In this document: piece after piece, positions 54,383 to 62,880 of the stretch
Layout of the letters: each line of letters starts with the position of its first letter
Position numbering within the stretch: the stretch's first letter is position 1
From: an uncultured Prevotellaceae bacterium
GTDB lineage: Bacteria; Bacteroidota; Bacteroidia; Bacteroidales; Muribaculaceae
Length of the DNA stretch: 64,000 bases
Direction: 5' to 3'
Assembly: GCA_900318335.1 (NCBI GenBank)
Contig: ONKF01000010.1
Coordinates: forward strand, 1-64,000
Position numbers and translations under genes: made by a program
The notes under the pieces: generated by a model
The model's database searches: none
Seen by the model: only the letters and a program-made list of their open reading frames with translations
What the model was told of the DNA's origin: nothing

Positions 54383-55879
54383 TTAATAAATGGGGGTATT
54401 GGTCAAGCGATTGTAAACTCCACGCCACACGTAAGGTAACACGGCTCCGTCGGCAGAATAACCGCCGAACAAGTAGATAAAGGGGCACTGCCATGTAATG
54501 ATCGGGGATGACACGCGGCTGGGCATACGGCTGGGGGCAGACAAGGTCTCCTCGCTAACAAATGCCTGGGCTCCGAAGAACTTGGGCATATAGCTGGGCA
54601 TCGTCATTGTGGAGTCGGCTTCATTCCAATTAATACCCTGAGTGTTGGACAGATAAATGTCGCCATTAAGAGAGCCGTCAGCATTGCGGCCACCCATCAG
54701 ATACCATGTTGACTGCAGACCGTAGTGGCGGACACCAGACAAGGTCTTGTAGGTATAATAAGAGAAGAGGGAGGCGTCGGCAAGAGCGGGCAACTGAAAG
54801 CCATGGATGTTGTTGATCTTGCCCCAAGTGCTGCCGTCAAAGCCCCACGTGTCTGAGGACATGTTACCCTTGCGGTCTATTCCACCCACAATCATAGCCT
54901 GGGGAGAGACTGACCACGTGTTATCAACCACAAGCAGGTTGGACGAGTTGGTTATCGGGAAATCATCGGGAAGTTCCTCACTGACGAATCCTTCCTTGCG
55001 AGGAAATTCGTCACTGAAGAAATGATCATCGCCATTGTCGATAATACCCAGCACGCAGTCCTCATAGGCACCAATCAACGTGCGCCACTGCACACCACAG
55101 GGAATCCATTCCTTGCCATCGGTCGAGCCGTAAAGCACACCGTCATTGCCCAGCATATAGAGAACTTCTTCGGTTGCGGCAAGGGTTTCCACCATGGGAG
55201 TAAAGGGCAGATCCACTACCTGCTCATCCCAATTGACCTGGTCCAGAGCTGAAGCCGTCAACAGTTTGCACTGGCTGCCATTATAGGTCATGATGCGGTA
55301 AAGTTCGCCCTGCTGGACAGCCTTATAGCCCTGCAGGTCTGAGGCATAACCCGGAAGGTCGCGACGCCATGACTGGTTCCAGATGAGCGAGTCGGGGTTG
55401 ACCCGATGGACCAGCACCTTAATCTCATAGTCCTTGACCTGGGTCTCGTCGGCCGAGGTGACCTTCAGCATCGTCTTACCGGTGAAGTCGATTGCCTGGG
55501 TCATCGAGGTGGTGTAATTGATGGTCGTGTCGGGCTGGTCCGTGGCATCAGTGATACTGAACACAGCCGATTTGACGGTATTCAGGAATTCCACAACAAC
55601 TTTGAGTTCGCTGACGTCGGTACCCACTGGCAATGAGTCGGCATTATAAATCAAACCCTTGTCATAATCGATGGTGAAGTGCACAGAGTCGAGGCTGGCC
55701 AGCACGCTGGCATCGGCCTGCAGGCCAAAGCCAGTGACCAGAGTCGTCTGCCTGCTGGTGCTGAAAGTGTACGTGTCATCGTCATCATCTTTGTCCTTGT
55801 TACAAGACACAAGCATGGGAAGCGATGAGAGCGTCATCAGCATCGCCAACACAAGATATAAAGGTGTTTTATTGGTCAT
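54383..55879 (-). CDS. Exported lipoprotein with DUF6242-like architecture
   Basis: A 498-residue lipoprotein (MTNKTPLYLVLAMLMTLSSLPMLVSC, Cys as lipid site, followed by an acidic NKDKDDDDD spacer). The body starts with a beta domain (TLVTGFGLQADASVLASLDSVHFTIDYDKGLIYNADSLPVG) and continues with a kelch/propeller-like region (YLMGGRNADGSLNGDIYLSN, YLFGGYSADGAVLPYVWRG). I recall this layout as DUF6242 but could not confirm it. Start 55879 follows the -7 element at 55910-55917; 55912 would begin inside it. The gene precedes the uppS cluster, 27 bp upstream of the DUF6089-like gene. Confidence 0.8.
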   Translation of the reverse strand: MTNKTPLYLVLAMLMTLSSLPMLVSCNKDKDDDDDTYTFSTSRQTTLVTGFGLQADASVLASLDSVHFTIDYDKGLIYNADSLPVGTDVSELKVVVEFLNTVKSAVFSITDATDQPDTTINYTTSMTQAIDFTGKTMLKVTSADETQVKDYEIKVLVHRVNPDSLIWNQSWRRDLPGYASDLQGYKAVQQGELYRIMTYNGSQCKLLTASALDQVNWDEQVVDLPFTPMVETLAATEEVLYMLGNDGVLYGSTDGKEWIPCGVQWRTLIGAYEDCVLGIIDNGDDHFFSDEFPRKEGFVSEELPDDFPITNSSNLLVVDNTWSVSPQAMIVGGIDRKGNMSSDTWGFDGSTWGKINNIHGFQLPALADASLFSYYTYKTLSGVRHYGLQSTWYLMGGRNADGSLNGDIYLSNTQGINWNEADSTMTMPSYMPKFFGAQAFVSEETLSAPSRMPSRVSSPIITWQCPFIYLFGGYSADGAVLPYVWRGVYNRLTNTPIY

Positions 55880-55909
55880 TATTGTCTTACTGTTCTTTTT
55901 TACAAACGG

Positions 55910-55917
55910 CAAAATTA
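55910..55917 (-). promoter_or_regulatory. -7 element of the 54383-55879 gene
   Basis: Minus strand TAATTTTG, 31 bp before the chosen start. Confidence 0.5.
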
Positions 55918-56094
55918 CAAAAAAATTCGGTCACACATTGGTTTTTTCTTATTAATAATGTCTGCGACCGCTATTTTCGGGGGGTAAAGATACTATTTCA
56001 TGGGCACACGACGTGCGCCCGTTAAAGATAATAAACGGTAATGTGAGGTATTTTACACCTTTTTAACGTGTAGAGGCTGGTTTGAACCACTAAA

Positions 56095-57129
56095 TCACTG
56101 TGGAGACTTCAACAGAATGACGTTGCCATCGATGTTGTGGCGCGCAGTGACAGTGCCGCCTATCGCGGGAGCTGCGACACCCTGCCCCACCCGGCGGGGA
56201 CTGACCTCGATGCGCGCCTCATCCCATGCGCCGGCATCAATCAGGCCTTGCAGCACACGGGTGCCTCCTTCGACCATGACACTGGTCACCCCGCGAGCAT
56301 ATAAATCCTCGAGCCAGGCCTGAGGATTGGCCGTTTCCGTCTTGACATATTCAACGGCGCCCACACGCTCGTTTTTGATACCGTTATAGACGACTGTTGG
56401 CAGGCCATTATGGAGTAGCGCGGAGTTGTCTGGAATCGACAAATTGCGAGATAGAACAACCCTTAGCGGAGACCGGCCAGGCCACTGGCGAGTGGTCAGT
56501 GCCGGATTATCGATGCGCACCGTGGCGGCTCCCACTACAATGGCATCACACAGTGACCGCTGGCGGTGCATCAAGCGCATGGTAACGGGGGTGGACATGT
56601 GCAGCGGATTCTCGCCCGCCTCGGGCGGCAAAGCGATAAACCCGTCGGCGGTCTGGGCCCATTTGAGCTGCACCCAAGGCCGTCCTGTGGTATGGGCTGT
56701 CATGAAACGGCGGTTCAACTCGCGACATTCCTGCTCGAGCACACCCACAACGACCTCGATGCCTGCGTCACGCAGCATCTGCACCCCGCGGCCCGCCACC
56801 TTGACAAAGGGGTCTAACGTACCCACAACCACCCGTGGGATGCATCGCTCGATGAGCAAACTGGCACATGGGGGCGTCTTGCCGTAATGGGAACAAGGCT
56901 CAAGAGTCACATATATGGTACTGTTTTTCAATAGGTTGACATCTTCGACAGCAGCCACGGCATTGACCTCGGCATGGGCTTGACCACACTTGCGGTGCCA
57001 TCCCTCACCGATGATGGTTCCGTCGGGACCGACTATCACGGCACCCACCATGGGGTTGGGCGACGTGTGGCCTGCCCCTTGCTGGGCTAACTGCAAGGCA
57101 CGACGCATGTATTTCTCGTCAACCTGCAT
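56095..57129 (-). CDS. ribD: Bifunctional riboflavin deaminase/reductase
   Basis: Second and third steps of riboflavin synthesis: deamination of diaminohydroxyphosphoribosylaminopyrimidine and reduction of the sugar. The 344-aa protein has the N-terminal zinc deaminase (GQAHAEVNAV near residue 50, PCSHYGKTPPC near 76-86) and a C-terminal reductase (ATVRIDNPALTTRQW, VMVEGGTRVLQGLIDAGAWDEARI). It follows prmC by 3 bp on the same strand; no FMN riboswitch is seen. Confidence 0.96.
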   Translation of the reverse strand: MQVDEKYMRRALQLAQQGAGHTSPNPMVGAVIVGPDGTIIGEGWHRKCGQAHAEVNAVAAVEDVNLLKNSTIYVTLEPCSHYGKTPPCASLLIERCIPRVVVGTLDPFVKVAGRGVQMLRDAGIEVVVGVLEQECRELNRRFMTAHTTGRPWVQLKWAQTADGFIALPPEAGENPLHMSTPVTMRLMHRQRSLCDAIVVGAATVRIDNPALTTRQWPGRSPLRVVLSRNLSIPDNSALLHNGLPTVVYNGIKNERVGAVEYVKTETANPQAWLEDLYARGVTSVMVEGGTRVLQGLIDAGAWDEARIEVSPRRVGQGVAAPAIGGTVTARHNIDGNVILLKSPQ

Positions 57130-57132
57130 GGA

Positions 57133-57975
57133 TCATTTCATAATGGCGGCGGCAAAACGCACCTTACCGAAACTGTCCTCGATGATGCGCACCTCGTCAA
57201 ATCCGTTGTCCTCAAGCAAACGCTTGACCTCGTTGCCAAAACGTTGATTGATTTCAAGATACAAGCGGCCGCCACGTTCCAGCGACTGTGCGGCATAGGG
57301 GGCTATCGCCTTGTAGAAAAGCAACGGGTCGTTGTCGGGGACAAACAGGGCCTGTCCTGGCTCATAATCCTTGACGTTGCGATCCATTGCCTCGCGCTCG
57401 CTCCAGCAGATGTAGGGCGGATTGCTCACGATGATGTCATAGCGGGCAGGAGGCTGTGGCGACAACATATCGCTCTCGAAGAAACGCACCTTGGCCTTCA
57501 AGGTTGCGGCATTCTCCCTGGCAACGGCGAGGGCGTCATGCGAGACGTCAAGCGCCTCGACCTGGGCAAACTTCAACGCCCTGGCCAGCGAGATGGCAAT
57601 GCAGCCGCTGCCGGTGCCCATGTCGAGTACCCGCAGGTCGCTTGCCGTATTCTCGTCTACAATAATGTCAACGAGCTGCTCGGTCTCGGGTCGGGGTATC
57701 AGCACGGCCGGGGTCACCTTGAACTTGTGGCCATGGAAACGCGCGCTACCCACAATGTACTGCAACGGTTCATGGCGACGCAGCCGCGCGATGATGTCGG
57801 CAACTTTATCTTGGGCAAACTCAGGCAGTTCGCTCTCTTGCCTGAGGGCGACATCCACTGGGTCATAATTGAACACATCCTCACAGATGACGCGTATCAT
57901 CGCCTGCGCCTCGTGCGGCTCGACCACGCCGGCAAGGCCGTTCTTTAATTGTTCTATAGCTTCCTTGAGTTTCAT
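57133..57975 (-). CDS. prmC: Release-factor glutamine methyltransferase
   Basis: Methylates the Gln of the GGQ motif in release factors RF1 and RF2. The 280-aa protein has the SAM-binding VLDMGTGSGCIAISLA and the family's NPPY motif (IVSNPPYICWSE). Start 57975 is preferred over 57984 because the -7 element TACCTTTG (57982-57989) lies immediately upstream, implying a very short or absent 5' leader. Cotranscribed with ribD. Confidence 0.95.
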   Translation of the reverse strand: MKLKEAIEQLKNGLAGVVEPHEAQAMIRVICEDVFNYDPVDVALRQESELPEFAQDKVADIIARLRRHEPLQYIVGSARFHGHKFKVTPAVLIPRPETEQLVDIIVDENTASDLRVLDMGTGSGCIAISLARALKFAQVEALDVSHDALAVARENAATLKAKVRFFESDMLSPQPPARYDIIVSNPPYICWSEREAMDRNVKDYEPGQALFVPDNDPLLFYKAIAPYAAQSLERGGRLYLEINQRFGNEVKRLLEDNGFDEVRIIEDSFGKVRFAAAIMK

Positions 57976-57981
57976 AATATG

Positions 57982-57989
57982 CAAAGGTA
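57982..57989 (-). promoter_or_regulatory. -7 element directly upstream of prmC
   Basis: Minus strand TACCTTTG, ending 6 bp before the start codon. No -33 match; transcript would be nearly leaderless. Confidence 0.55.
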
Positions 57990-58103
57990 CATTTATTTTT
58001 TCAGATTGTGCTTTTTTTGATAAAATAATGTTGAAAACTTGCGATATAAAAAGATTTTTACGAAATTTTATTATAATTTATCACTATTTTTAGAAAATTG
58101 TTG

Positions 58104-58111
58104 TATCTTTG
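58104..58111 (+). promoter_or_regulatory. -7 element of the Lrp/AsnC gene
   Basis: TATCTTTG, with a ~105-nt leader to the start codon. Confidence 0.55.
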
Positions 58112-58223
58112 TAGCGTCATAAGCATGACCATTACAGCTCAACCATTGCTTGACCTTTGTAAATGAACGTGTTGTGACGCATAATTATTATTTGCAATAT
58201 TCACTAATAATAACAATAAACTT

Positions 58224-58706
58224 ATGGCAACTAAACTTGATTCTCTTGATTACAAGATTCTGAAAATGCTGTCTCTTAATGCCCGCAAGCCCTACTTGGA
58301 AATCGCGAGAGCTTGCAACGTGTCAGGTGCCGCTATCCATCAGCGCATCCAGAAACTATATAACATGGGTGTCATCAAGGGCTCAATATCCTTGATTAAC
58401 CCAGGTTCGGTTGGCTATGAGACATGTGCCTACATCGGCTTCTTCCTGAACGATCCCTCCAAGTTTGACGAGGTGGTGGCAAGACTCAAAACCGTTCCCG
58501 AGGTGGTTGAATGCTACTTTACCACTGGTAAATATGACATGTTTGTCAAACTTTACGCCAAGAACAACGACCATCTCTTGCAGGTCATCCATGACCGCTT
58601 CTTGAAGATGGGCCTGGGACGCAGCGAGACGCTTATCACCTTCAAGGAAGTGTTTAAACGCCAGATTCCCATCGAGCCCGATGGCGGCGAAGAGGCCAAC
58701 GGCTAA
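58224..58706 (+). CDS. Lrp/AsnC family transcriptional regulator
   Basis: A 160-residue regulator with an N-terminal HTH (LDYKILKMLSLNARKPYLEIARACNVSGAAIHQRIQKL, residues ~7-45) and a C-terminal RAM ligand-binding domain (TCAYIGFFLNDPSKFDEVVARL, VECYFTTGKYDMFVKLYAKNNDHL). Such proteins usually sense amino acids. A long AT-rich leader precedes it, and a terminator follows. It is not linked to an obvious target operon. Confidence 0.92.
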   Translation: MATKLDSLDYKILKMLSLNARKPYLEIARACNVSGAAIHQRIQKLYNMGVIKGSISLINPGSVGYETCAYIGFFLNDPSKFDEVVARLKTVPEVVECYFTTGKYDMFVKLYAKNNDHLLQVIHDRFLKMGLGRSETLITFKEVFKRQIPIEPDGGEEANG

Positions 58707-58716
58707 AAGACAAGAC

Positions 58717-58746
58717 AAGGGAGCACACCAGTGACTCCCTTTTTTA
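58717..58746 (+). terminator. Terminator after the Lrp/AsnC gene
   Basis: AAGGGAG and CTCCCTT with internal CAC/GTG pairing, followed by TTTTT. An in-frame ATG at 58731 for the next gene lies inside it and is therefore unlikely to be the start. Confidence 0.8.
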
Positions 58747-58778
58747 TAATAGGTTTCAAAATCAACAAGGTAAAAAAG

Positions 58779-59576
58779 ATGAAAAACATGGAAATCGACA
58801 ATTTCACCCCACAAGAACAACAATGGCTCCAGAGCGCCTGCCTCATGGGTCGCGAGGCAGGCGAGGCGTTGAAGCACTACTTTCGCCGCCGCGACCTCAA
58901 CATCGAGGATAAAGGGAGCGCCTATGACATTGTTACCGAGGCCGATAAGGCCAGCGAACGCATCATTATCGACCACTTGCACAGCCAGTACCCCGACCAC
59001 GCTATCTTGAGCGAGGAGAGTGGCGACGACCATCGCCACGCCCGGTGCCAGTGGGTCATCGACCCGCTTGACGGCACAGTGAATTACAGCGCAGGGCTTG
59101 CTACCTACTGCATCTCCATCGGCCTCAAAGTGGACGGTGAGACCCGAATGGGTTACGTCTACGCCCCGACGCTCGACGAGGAATTCTATGCCATCAGGGG
59201 CAAGGGGTCATACGGGCCCTATGGGAGATTGAGGGCCAAAGACACGACCGAACTGCAACGCGCTGTGGTTTCCACGGGATTCCCCTATGACAAAGCGACC
59301 AATCCCGATAACAACCTGGACCGCTTTGCCCAGGTCATGCCGCGTGTGAGGGGAATCAGACGGTTGGGGTCGGCAGCGATGGACCTGTGCTACGTTGCCG
59401 CCGGATGGCTCGATGCCTACTGGGAACTGAACCTCAAGGAATGGGATGCCTGTGCCGGTGAACTCATCGCCCTGGAGGCTGGCGCCACCGTCAAGCGCTA
59501 CCGCAACGACCATGGAATCTGCATCTTTGCCGCCTGTCCCGGCATCGCCACAACCCTGCTGGAGATGGTAGAGTAA
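58779..59576 (+). CDS. Inositol monophosphatase family protein
   Basis: A 265-residue Mg-dependent phosphatase of the IMPase/SuhB/CysQ superfamily. Metal-binding motifs are present: ILSEESGDD (residues ~68-76), WVIDPLDGTVNYSAG (~88-102) and the C-terminal WDACAGELIALEAGA (~222-236). Family members act on inositol phosphates, 3'-phosphoadenosine or sugar phosphates; the substrate here is not evident. Start 58779 is preceded by AAGGTAAAAAAG; the longer frame from 58731 overlaps a terminator. Confidence 0.92.
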   Translation: MKNMEIDNFTPQEQQWLQSACLMGREAGEALKHYFRRRDLNIEDKGSAYDIVTEADKASERIIIDHLHSQYPDHAILSEESGDDHRHARCQWVIDPLDGTVNYSAGLATYCISIGLKVDGETRMGYVYAPTLDEEFYAIRGKGSYGPYGRLRAKDTTELQRAVVSTGFPYDKATNPDNNLDRFAQVMPRVRGIRRLGSAAMDLCYVAAGWLDAYWELNLKEWDACAGELIALEAGATVKRYRNDHGICIFAACPGIATTLLEMVE

Positions 59577-59588
59577 GCCACCGTGGGC

Positions 59589-59625
59589 AAAAAACTGATA
59601 ACTAAAAACTGATAACTAAAAACTT
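59589..59625. repeat. Tandem AACTGAT/AACTAAA heptamers upstream of trpS
   Basis: AACTGAT-AACTAAA repeated twice, then AACTTAT, in register at 7 bp. The block covers the position where the -33 element of the trpS promoter should lie. Confidence 0.75.
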
Positions 59626-59630
59626 ATTAT

Positions 59631-59638
59631 TACCTTTG
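59631..59638 (+). promoter_or_regulatory. -7 element of trpS
   Basis: TACCTTTG; its expected -33 position falls in the heptamer repeat. Confidence 0.6.
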
Positions 59639-59673
59639 CAGCTATTGAAATTGAAAATACAGCAATATTGAAT

Positions 59674-60750
59674 ATGGATAACAAGAAGATTGTTTTAAGC
59701 GGAATCCGCCCCACGGGGCAGCTACACCTGGGTAACTACCTGGGTGCCTTGAGTAACTTTGTGAAGATGCAGAACGAGGGCAAGTATGACAGCTATTACT
59801 TTATCGCCGACCTGCACGCGCTCACGACCAACCCCGACCCCAAGGAGTTGCACACCAACGTGCGCCACATTCTGGCCGAATACCTCGCCGCTGGTCTTGA
59901 CCCCGAGAAATCGACCATCTTTGTCCAGAGCGATGTGCCCGAGGTGAGCGAGATGTACCTGTTGCTCAATATGCACGTGGGCATCGGTGAGCTGATGCGT
60001 ACCGCCGCCTTCAAGGACAAGGCCCGCAAGGCGCTGGGCATCACTGCACCCACTCAGGGCGATGATGACGAGGACGTGGCCAAGGAGATTATCGGTGCCA
60101 GCACCAACAAGCGTGTGAACGCCGGCCTGCTCACCTACCCCACCCTCATGGCTGTGGACATCCTTATCCAGCGTGCCGACTTCGTGCCCGTAGGCAAGGA
60201 CCAGGAGCAGCATCTGGAGCTGACCCGCAGGTTTGCCCGCCGCTTCAATTCATTCTACAAGACCGAATACTTCAATGAGCCTCAGAACTTCAACTTCGGC
60301 AGCGCGCCCGTCAAGGTGCCTGGTCTGGACGGCAGTGGAAAGATGGGCAAGAGCGAGGGCAACTGCATCTATCTGGTGGATGACGAGAAGACCATCCGCA
60401 AGAAGGTGATGCGAGCCGTGACCGACGGAGGCCCCACCGAGCCCAACCAACCCATGGCAGAGCCGGTGCAGAACCTGTTCACTATCCTCAAGCTCGTCGG
60501 TACCCCCGACAAGGTGGAGTTCTTTACCGAAGCCTATAACAACTGCTCCATCCGCTACGGTGATCTGAAGAAGGAGATTGCCGAGGATATCGTGGCCATG
60601 ACCTCGCCCATCCGCGAGCGCATCCTGGACATCGAGAACGATAGCGCTTACTTGCACCGCGTCCTCGAGATGGGTGCCGAGCGTGCACGTGCACGTGCCA
60701 GCAAGACTCTGGCCGATGTGCGTGAGATCATGGGTATCACCAAGTTCTAA
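59674..60750 (+). CDS. trpS: Tryptophanyl-tRNA synthetase
   Basis: Charges tRNA-Trp. The 358-aa class I synthetase has the HIGH-like GQLHLGNYLGAL (residues ~11-22) and the KMSKS-like KMGKSEGN (~221-228). The start at 59674 (ATG) is preferred to a TTG two codons upstream. It is linked to trpB only through physiology: the charged tRNA it makes is the signal read by the trp leader peptide at 14514-14570. Confidence 0.97.
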   Translation: MDNKKIVLSGIRPTGQLHLGNYLGALSNFVKMQNEGKYDSYYFIADLHALTTNPDPKELHTNVRHILAEYLAAGLDPEKSTIFVQSDVPEVSEMYLLLNMHVGIGELMRTAAFKDKARKALGITAPTQGDDDEDVAKEIIGASTNKRVNAGLLTYPTLMAVDILIQRADFVPVGKDQEQHLELTRRFARRFNSFYKTEYFNEPQNFNFGSAPVKVPGLDGSGKMGKSEGNCIYLVDDEKTIRKKVMRAVTDGGPTEPNQPMAEPVQNLFTILKLVGTPDKVEFFTEAYNNCSIRYGDLKKEIAEDIVAMTSPIRERILDIENDSAYLHRVLEMGAERARARASKTLADVREIMGITKF

Positions 60751-60761
60751 AACTACTATCA

Positions 60762-60858
60762 ATCAAGCAACTTGAACAACAAAAAACAACATTAACAACT
60801 AAATAATTTTAATAATTGTTGTTTGTTTGTTGTTCATTGTTGTTATGGCTGTTTGATT
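60762..60858. repeat. ACAAC/GTTGT-type inverted repeat downstream of trpS
   Basis: Left side TTGAACAACAAAAAACAACATT and right side AATTGTTGTTTGTTTGTTGTTCA are largely complementary, with outer ATCAA/TTGAT words. Same style as 4200-4330 but without the GCGGATGCC core. Confidence 0.65.
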
Positions 60859-60874
60859 AATCTGGAAGCCATCG

Positions 60875-61585
60875 ATGAAAGGTCACATCGAGGACAAAGA
60901 ATTTGGGAAGATTTACGTTGAACTGCGCCGGGGCATGACCTCGGTGCGGTTCACTTATCATACCGATGGCAGTCTGCTCATGCGGGCCCCGTTCGGCGTG
61001 TCTGTAGCCGACCTGAAACGCATGGTGGATATGAACCGCGAGCAGTTGCGACGGCTGCCGCGTCCCGAGGGCGTATCGTTCCACCTGGGCCAAGTCATAG
61101 AGTGCTACAAGTGTCGCGTCATCATCGAGTCCCAAAACAGAATGCCCGGATATATCCTCAACCACTGGGATGAAGACACCCTGCACTTGCAGGTCCACGA
61201 GAGCGCCGACCTGAATGACGAGGGCGTCAAGCGAACGATTTCGACCGTCATTGGCCGGGCGATGGACGTCCAGGCCCATGCTGCCCTGTTGCCATTTGCC
61301 CACAAGGTCGCTGATGAACTTGGACTACGGCCTGCCGGATTTGAAGTGGGCCGCGGCATGAGGAAATTGGGCCACTGCACTTCCAAACGCATCATCCAAC
61401 TTTCCCGCAACCTCATGTTTCTGCCCCAGGAACTCATCCGATACATCATCTGCCATGAGCTGGCCCACCTGACACACATGAACCACTCCCCCGAGTTCCA
61501 CGCCCTGGTCAACCAGTACACCGACGGCCACGAGCGCGACCTGGAACAACAACTCCGCCACTTCCATTTCCCCATCCTCAAATAA
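60875..61585 (+). CDS. YgjP-like (DUF45) metallopeptidase
   Basis: A 236-residue cytoplasmic zinc metalloprotease of the YgjP/SprT-like type. HELAH (194-198) supplies two ligands and His204 in HMNHSPEFH the third. The segment LGLRPAGFEVGRGMRKLGHCTSKRIIQLSRNLMFLP matches the family (R-R-M-x-x-x-W-G-x-C in most members; here RGMRKLGHC). Physiological substrates are unknown. It follows a repeat and ends before a possible terminator. Confidence 0.9.
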   Translation: MKGHIEDKEFGKIYVELRRGMTSVRFTYHTDGSLLMRAPFGVSVADLKRMVDMNREQLRRLPRPEGVSFHLGQVIECYKCRVIIESQNRMPGYILNHWDEDTLHLQVHESADLNDEGVKRTISTVIGRAMDVQAHAALLPFAHKVADELGLRPAGFEVGRGMRKLGHCTSKRIIQLSRNLMFLPQELIRYIICHELAHLTHMNHSPEFHALVNQYTDGHERDLEQQLRHFHFPILK

Positions 61586-61649
61586 TTTCAAATTGACTAT
61601 AAATCTGTAAAGTATTTTTACAAATTCATAATACTTTTTGCCACGTTTT

Positions 61650-61681
61650 CTTGTTTTTTGTAGATTGTTGAACTACTTTTG
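61650..61681 (+). promoter_or_regulatory. Promoter of the third dockerin-like protein gene
   Basis: CTTG (61650-61653), 20 bp, TACTTTTG (61674-61681). Confidence 0.7.
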
Positions 61682-61744
61682 TAGATGGTTGGGGGACACA
61701 TCATTCTGCAAACATTCACTTCTATTAATTAAACATAAACAACG

Positions 61745-62638
61745 ATGAAAAGAGTCATTTTTTTATTATTGCTGCTTATTTCATTCAAAATGGTCTGGGC
61801 GCTCGAAACCACGCCCACTCCTGTGATTTACTATGAAATGACAGATGACGCATGCATTATCTGGGCAGAAGGCGATGGTGAAATACGCCTCTATGTTGAA
61901 GGCGTGCCGGTTGAGAATCCTTTCTCATTGGCATTTGGTGAGGAAGAAATTGTCATCATCGTTACAGCAACGGCCCAACAGGATGGTATGGAAATCAGTG
62001 ATGTGGCAGTTGTTGAGATTACTATTCCAGCCGCCGACCCTAATTATGATCCTCATGAGGTTGGATACTGGGCTGTCTTAAAAGACCGATATGGACATGA
62101 TTTGTGGTATAAACTCGATGGAACAAATGACGAGGAAGGTTATCACACAGCATTATATCTTGTCTATTCCACGTTCGGAGGCTATAATCCTGAAACCACC
62201 ACCGAAATACTTAAAATTCCTCTTTATATTGTTAAAGACGGCCTGAGATTTGGTCCTCCATCCGCCAATCAAAGTGTTTATTTAGGAAATGCTATTAACA
62301 ATCCCCTTGTAGAGGGCGACTATTGCTACACTATTGAAGTTGGACATGCATACACAATTGGTATTGCTAAGCATCCTGAAACCGAGGATTTGTACTTATA
62401 TGCAGCACAAACATGGATTCCAGATTTTTCTGAGGATCCTAAAGACTATATCACTGGCGATGTAGATGCCGATGCCAAGGTTACTGTTGATGACATGACC
62501 ACACTGATTGATTACCTATTGAGCGGAGATACAGCATCCTTCAACAAGGATAATGCAGATGTGGACGGCAGTGGCATAATTAGCATCGATGACGTGACCA
62601 TGCTCATCGACTACTTGCTGACAGGTACCTGGAGATAA
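61745..62638 (+). CDS. Secreted protein with C-terminal dockerin-like repeats, copy 3
   Basis: A 297-residue exported protein (signal MKRVIFLLLLLISFKMVWA). An Ig-like N-terminal domain (YYEMTDDACIIWAEGDGEIR) and a middle beta region (GYWAVLKDRYGHDLWYKLDG) of unknown function precede two dockerin-type segments (GDVDADAKVTVDDMTTLID and ADVDGSGIISIDDVTMLID). Compared with its neighbours it is lower in GC and has weaker codon bias. It ends shortly before a near-perfect terminator. Confidence 0.85.
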   Translation: MKRVIFLLLLLISFKMVWALETTPTPVIYYEMTDDACIIWAEGDGEIRLYVEGVPVENPFSLAFGEEEIVIIVTATAQQDGMEISDVAVVEITIPAADPNYDPHEVGYWAVLKDRYGHDLWYKLDGTNDEEGYHTALYLVYSTFGGYNPETTTEILKIPLYIVKDGLRFGPPSANQSVYLGNAINNPLVEGDYCYTIEVGHAYTIGIAKHPETEDLYLYAAQTWIPDFSEDPKDYITGDVDADAKVTVDDMTTLIDYLLSGDTASFNKDNADVDGSGIISIDDVTMLIDYLLTGTWR

Positions 62639-62642
62639 AGCC

Positions 62643-62700
62643 ATCAGGGTGTATCATCACTGTGTTTGCGTAATGATACACCCTGATTCATATTATTTTA
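62643..62700 (+). terminator. Terminator after the third dockerin-like protein gene
   Basis: ATCAGGGTGTATCAT pairs perfectly over 15 bp with ATGATACACCCTGAT, followed by T-rich sequence. Confidence 0.88.
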
Positions 62701-62768
62701 GAAACCCGAAAAGCAAGAGGGTAATAACATTTGCCGATGGCATTCCCCATCCTCAAGTAGCCAACCGA

Positions 62769-62848
62769 CTTTAAATTTGCAGGATTTTTTTGTAAATTTA
62801 AAATCCAACTTTAAATTTGTGAGATTTTTCTTGTAAATTTAAAGTGGA
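62769..62848. repeat. Two tandem 40-bp dyads upstream of the second DUF4143 gene
   Basis: Each copy contains TTTAAATTT and AAATTTAAA half-sites ~15 bp apart (62770-62778/62794-62802 and 62810-62818/62835-62843), separated by a G/A-T-rich GATTTTT segment. The second copy overlaps the promoter spacer. Confidence 0.85.
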
Positions 62849-62861
62849 TTAAGTAACTTTG
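62830..62861 (+). promoter_or_regulatory. Promoter of the second DUF4143 gene
   Basis: CTTG (62830-62833), 20 bp, TAACTTTG (62854-62861); the start codon follows 20 bp later. Confidence 0.75.
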
Positions 62862-62880
62862 CGCTCAAAACATCACGAAT

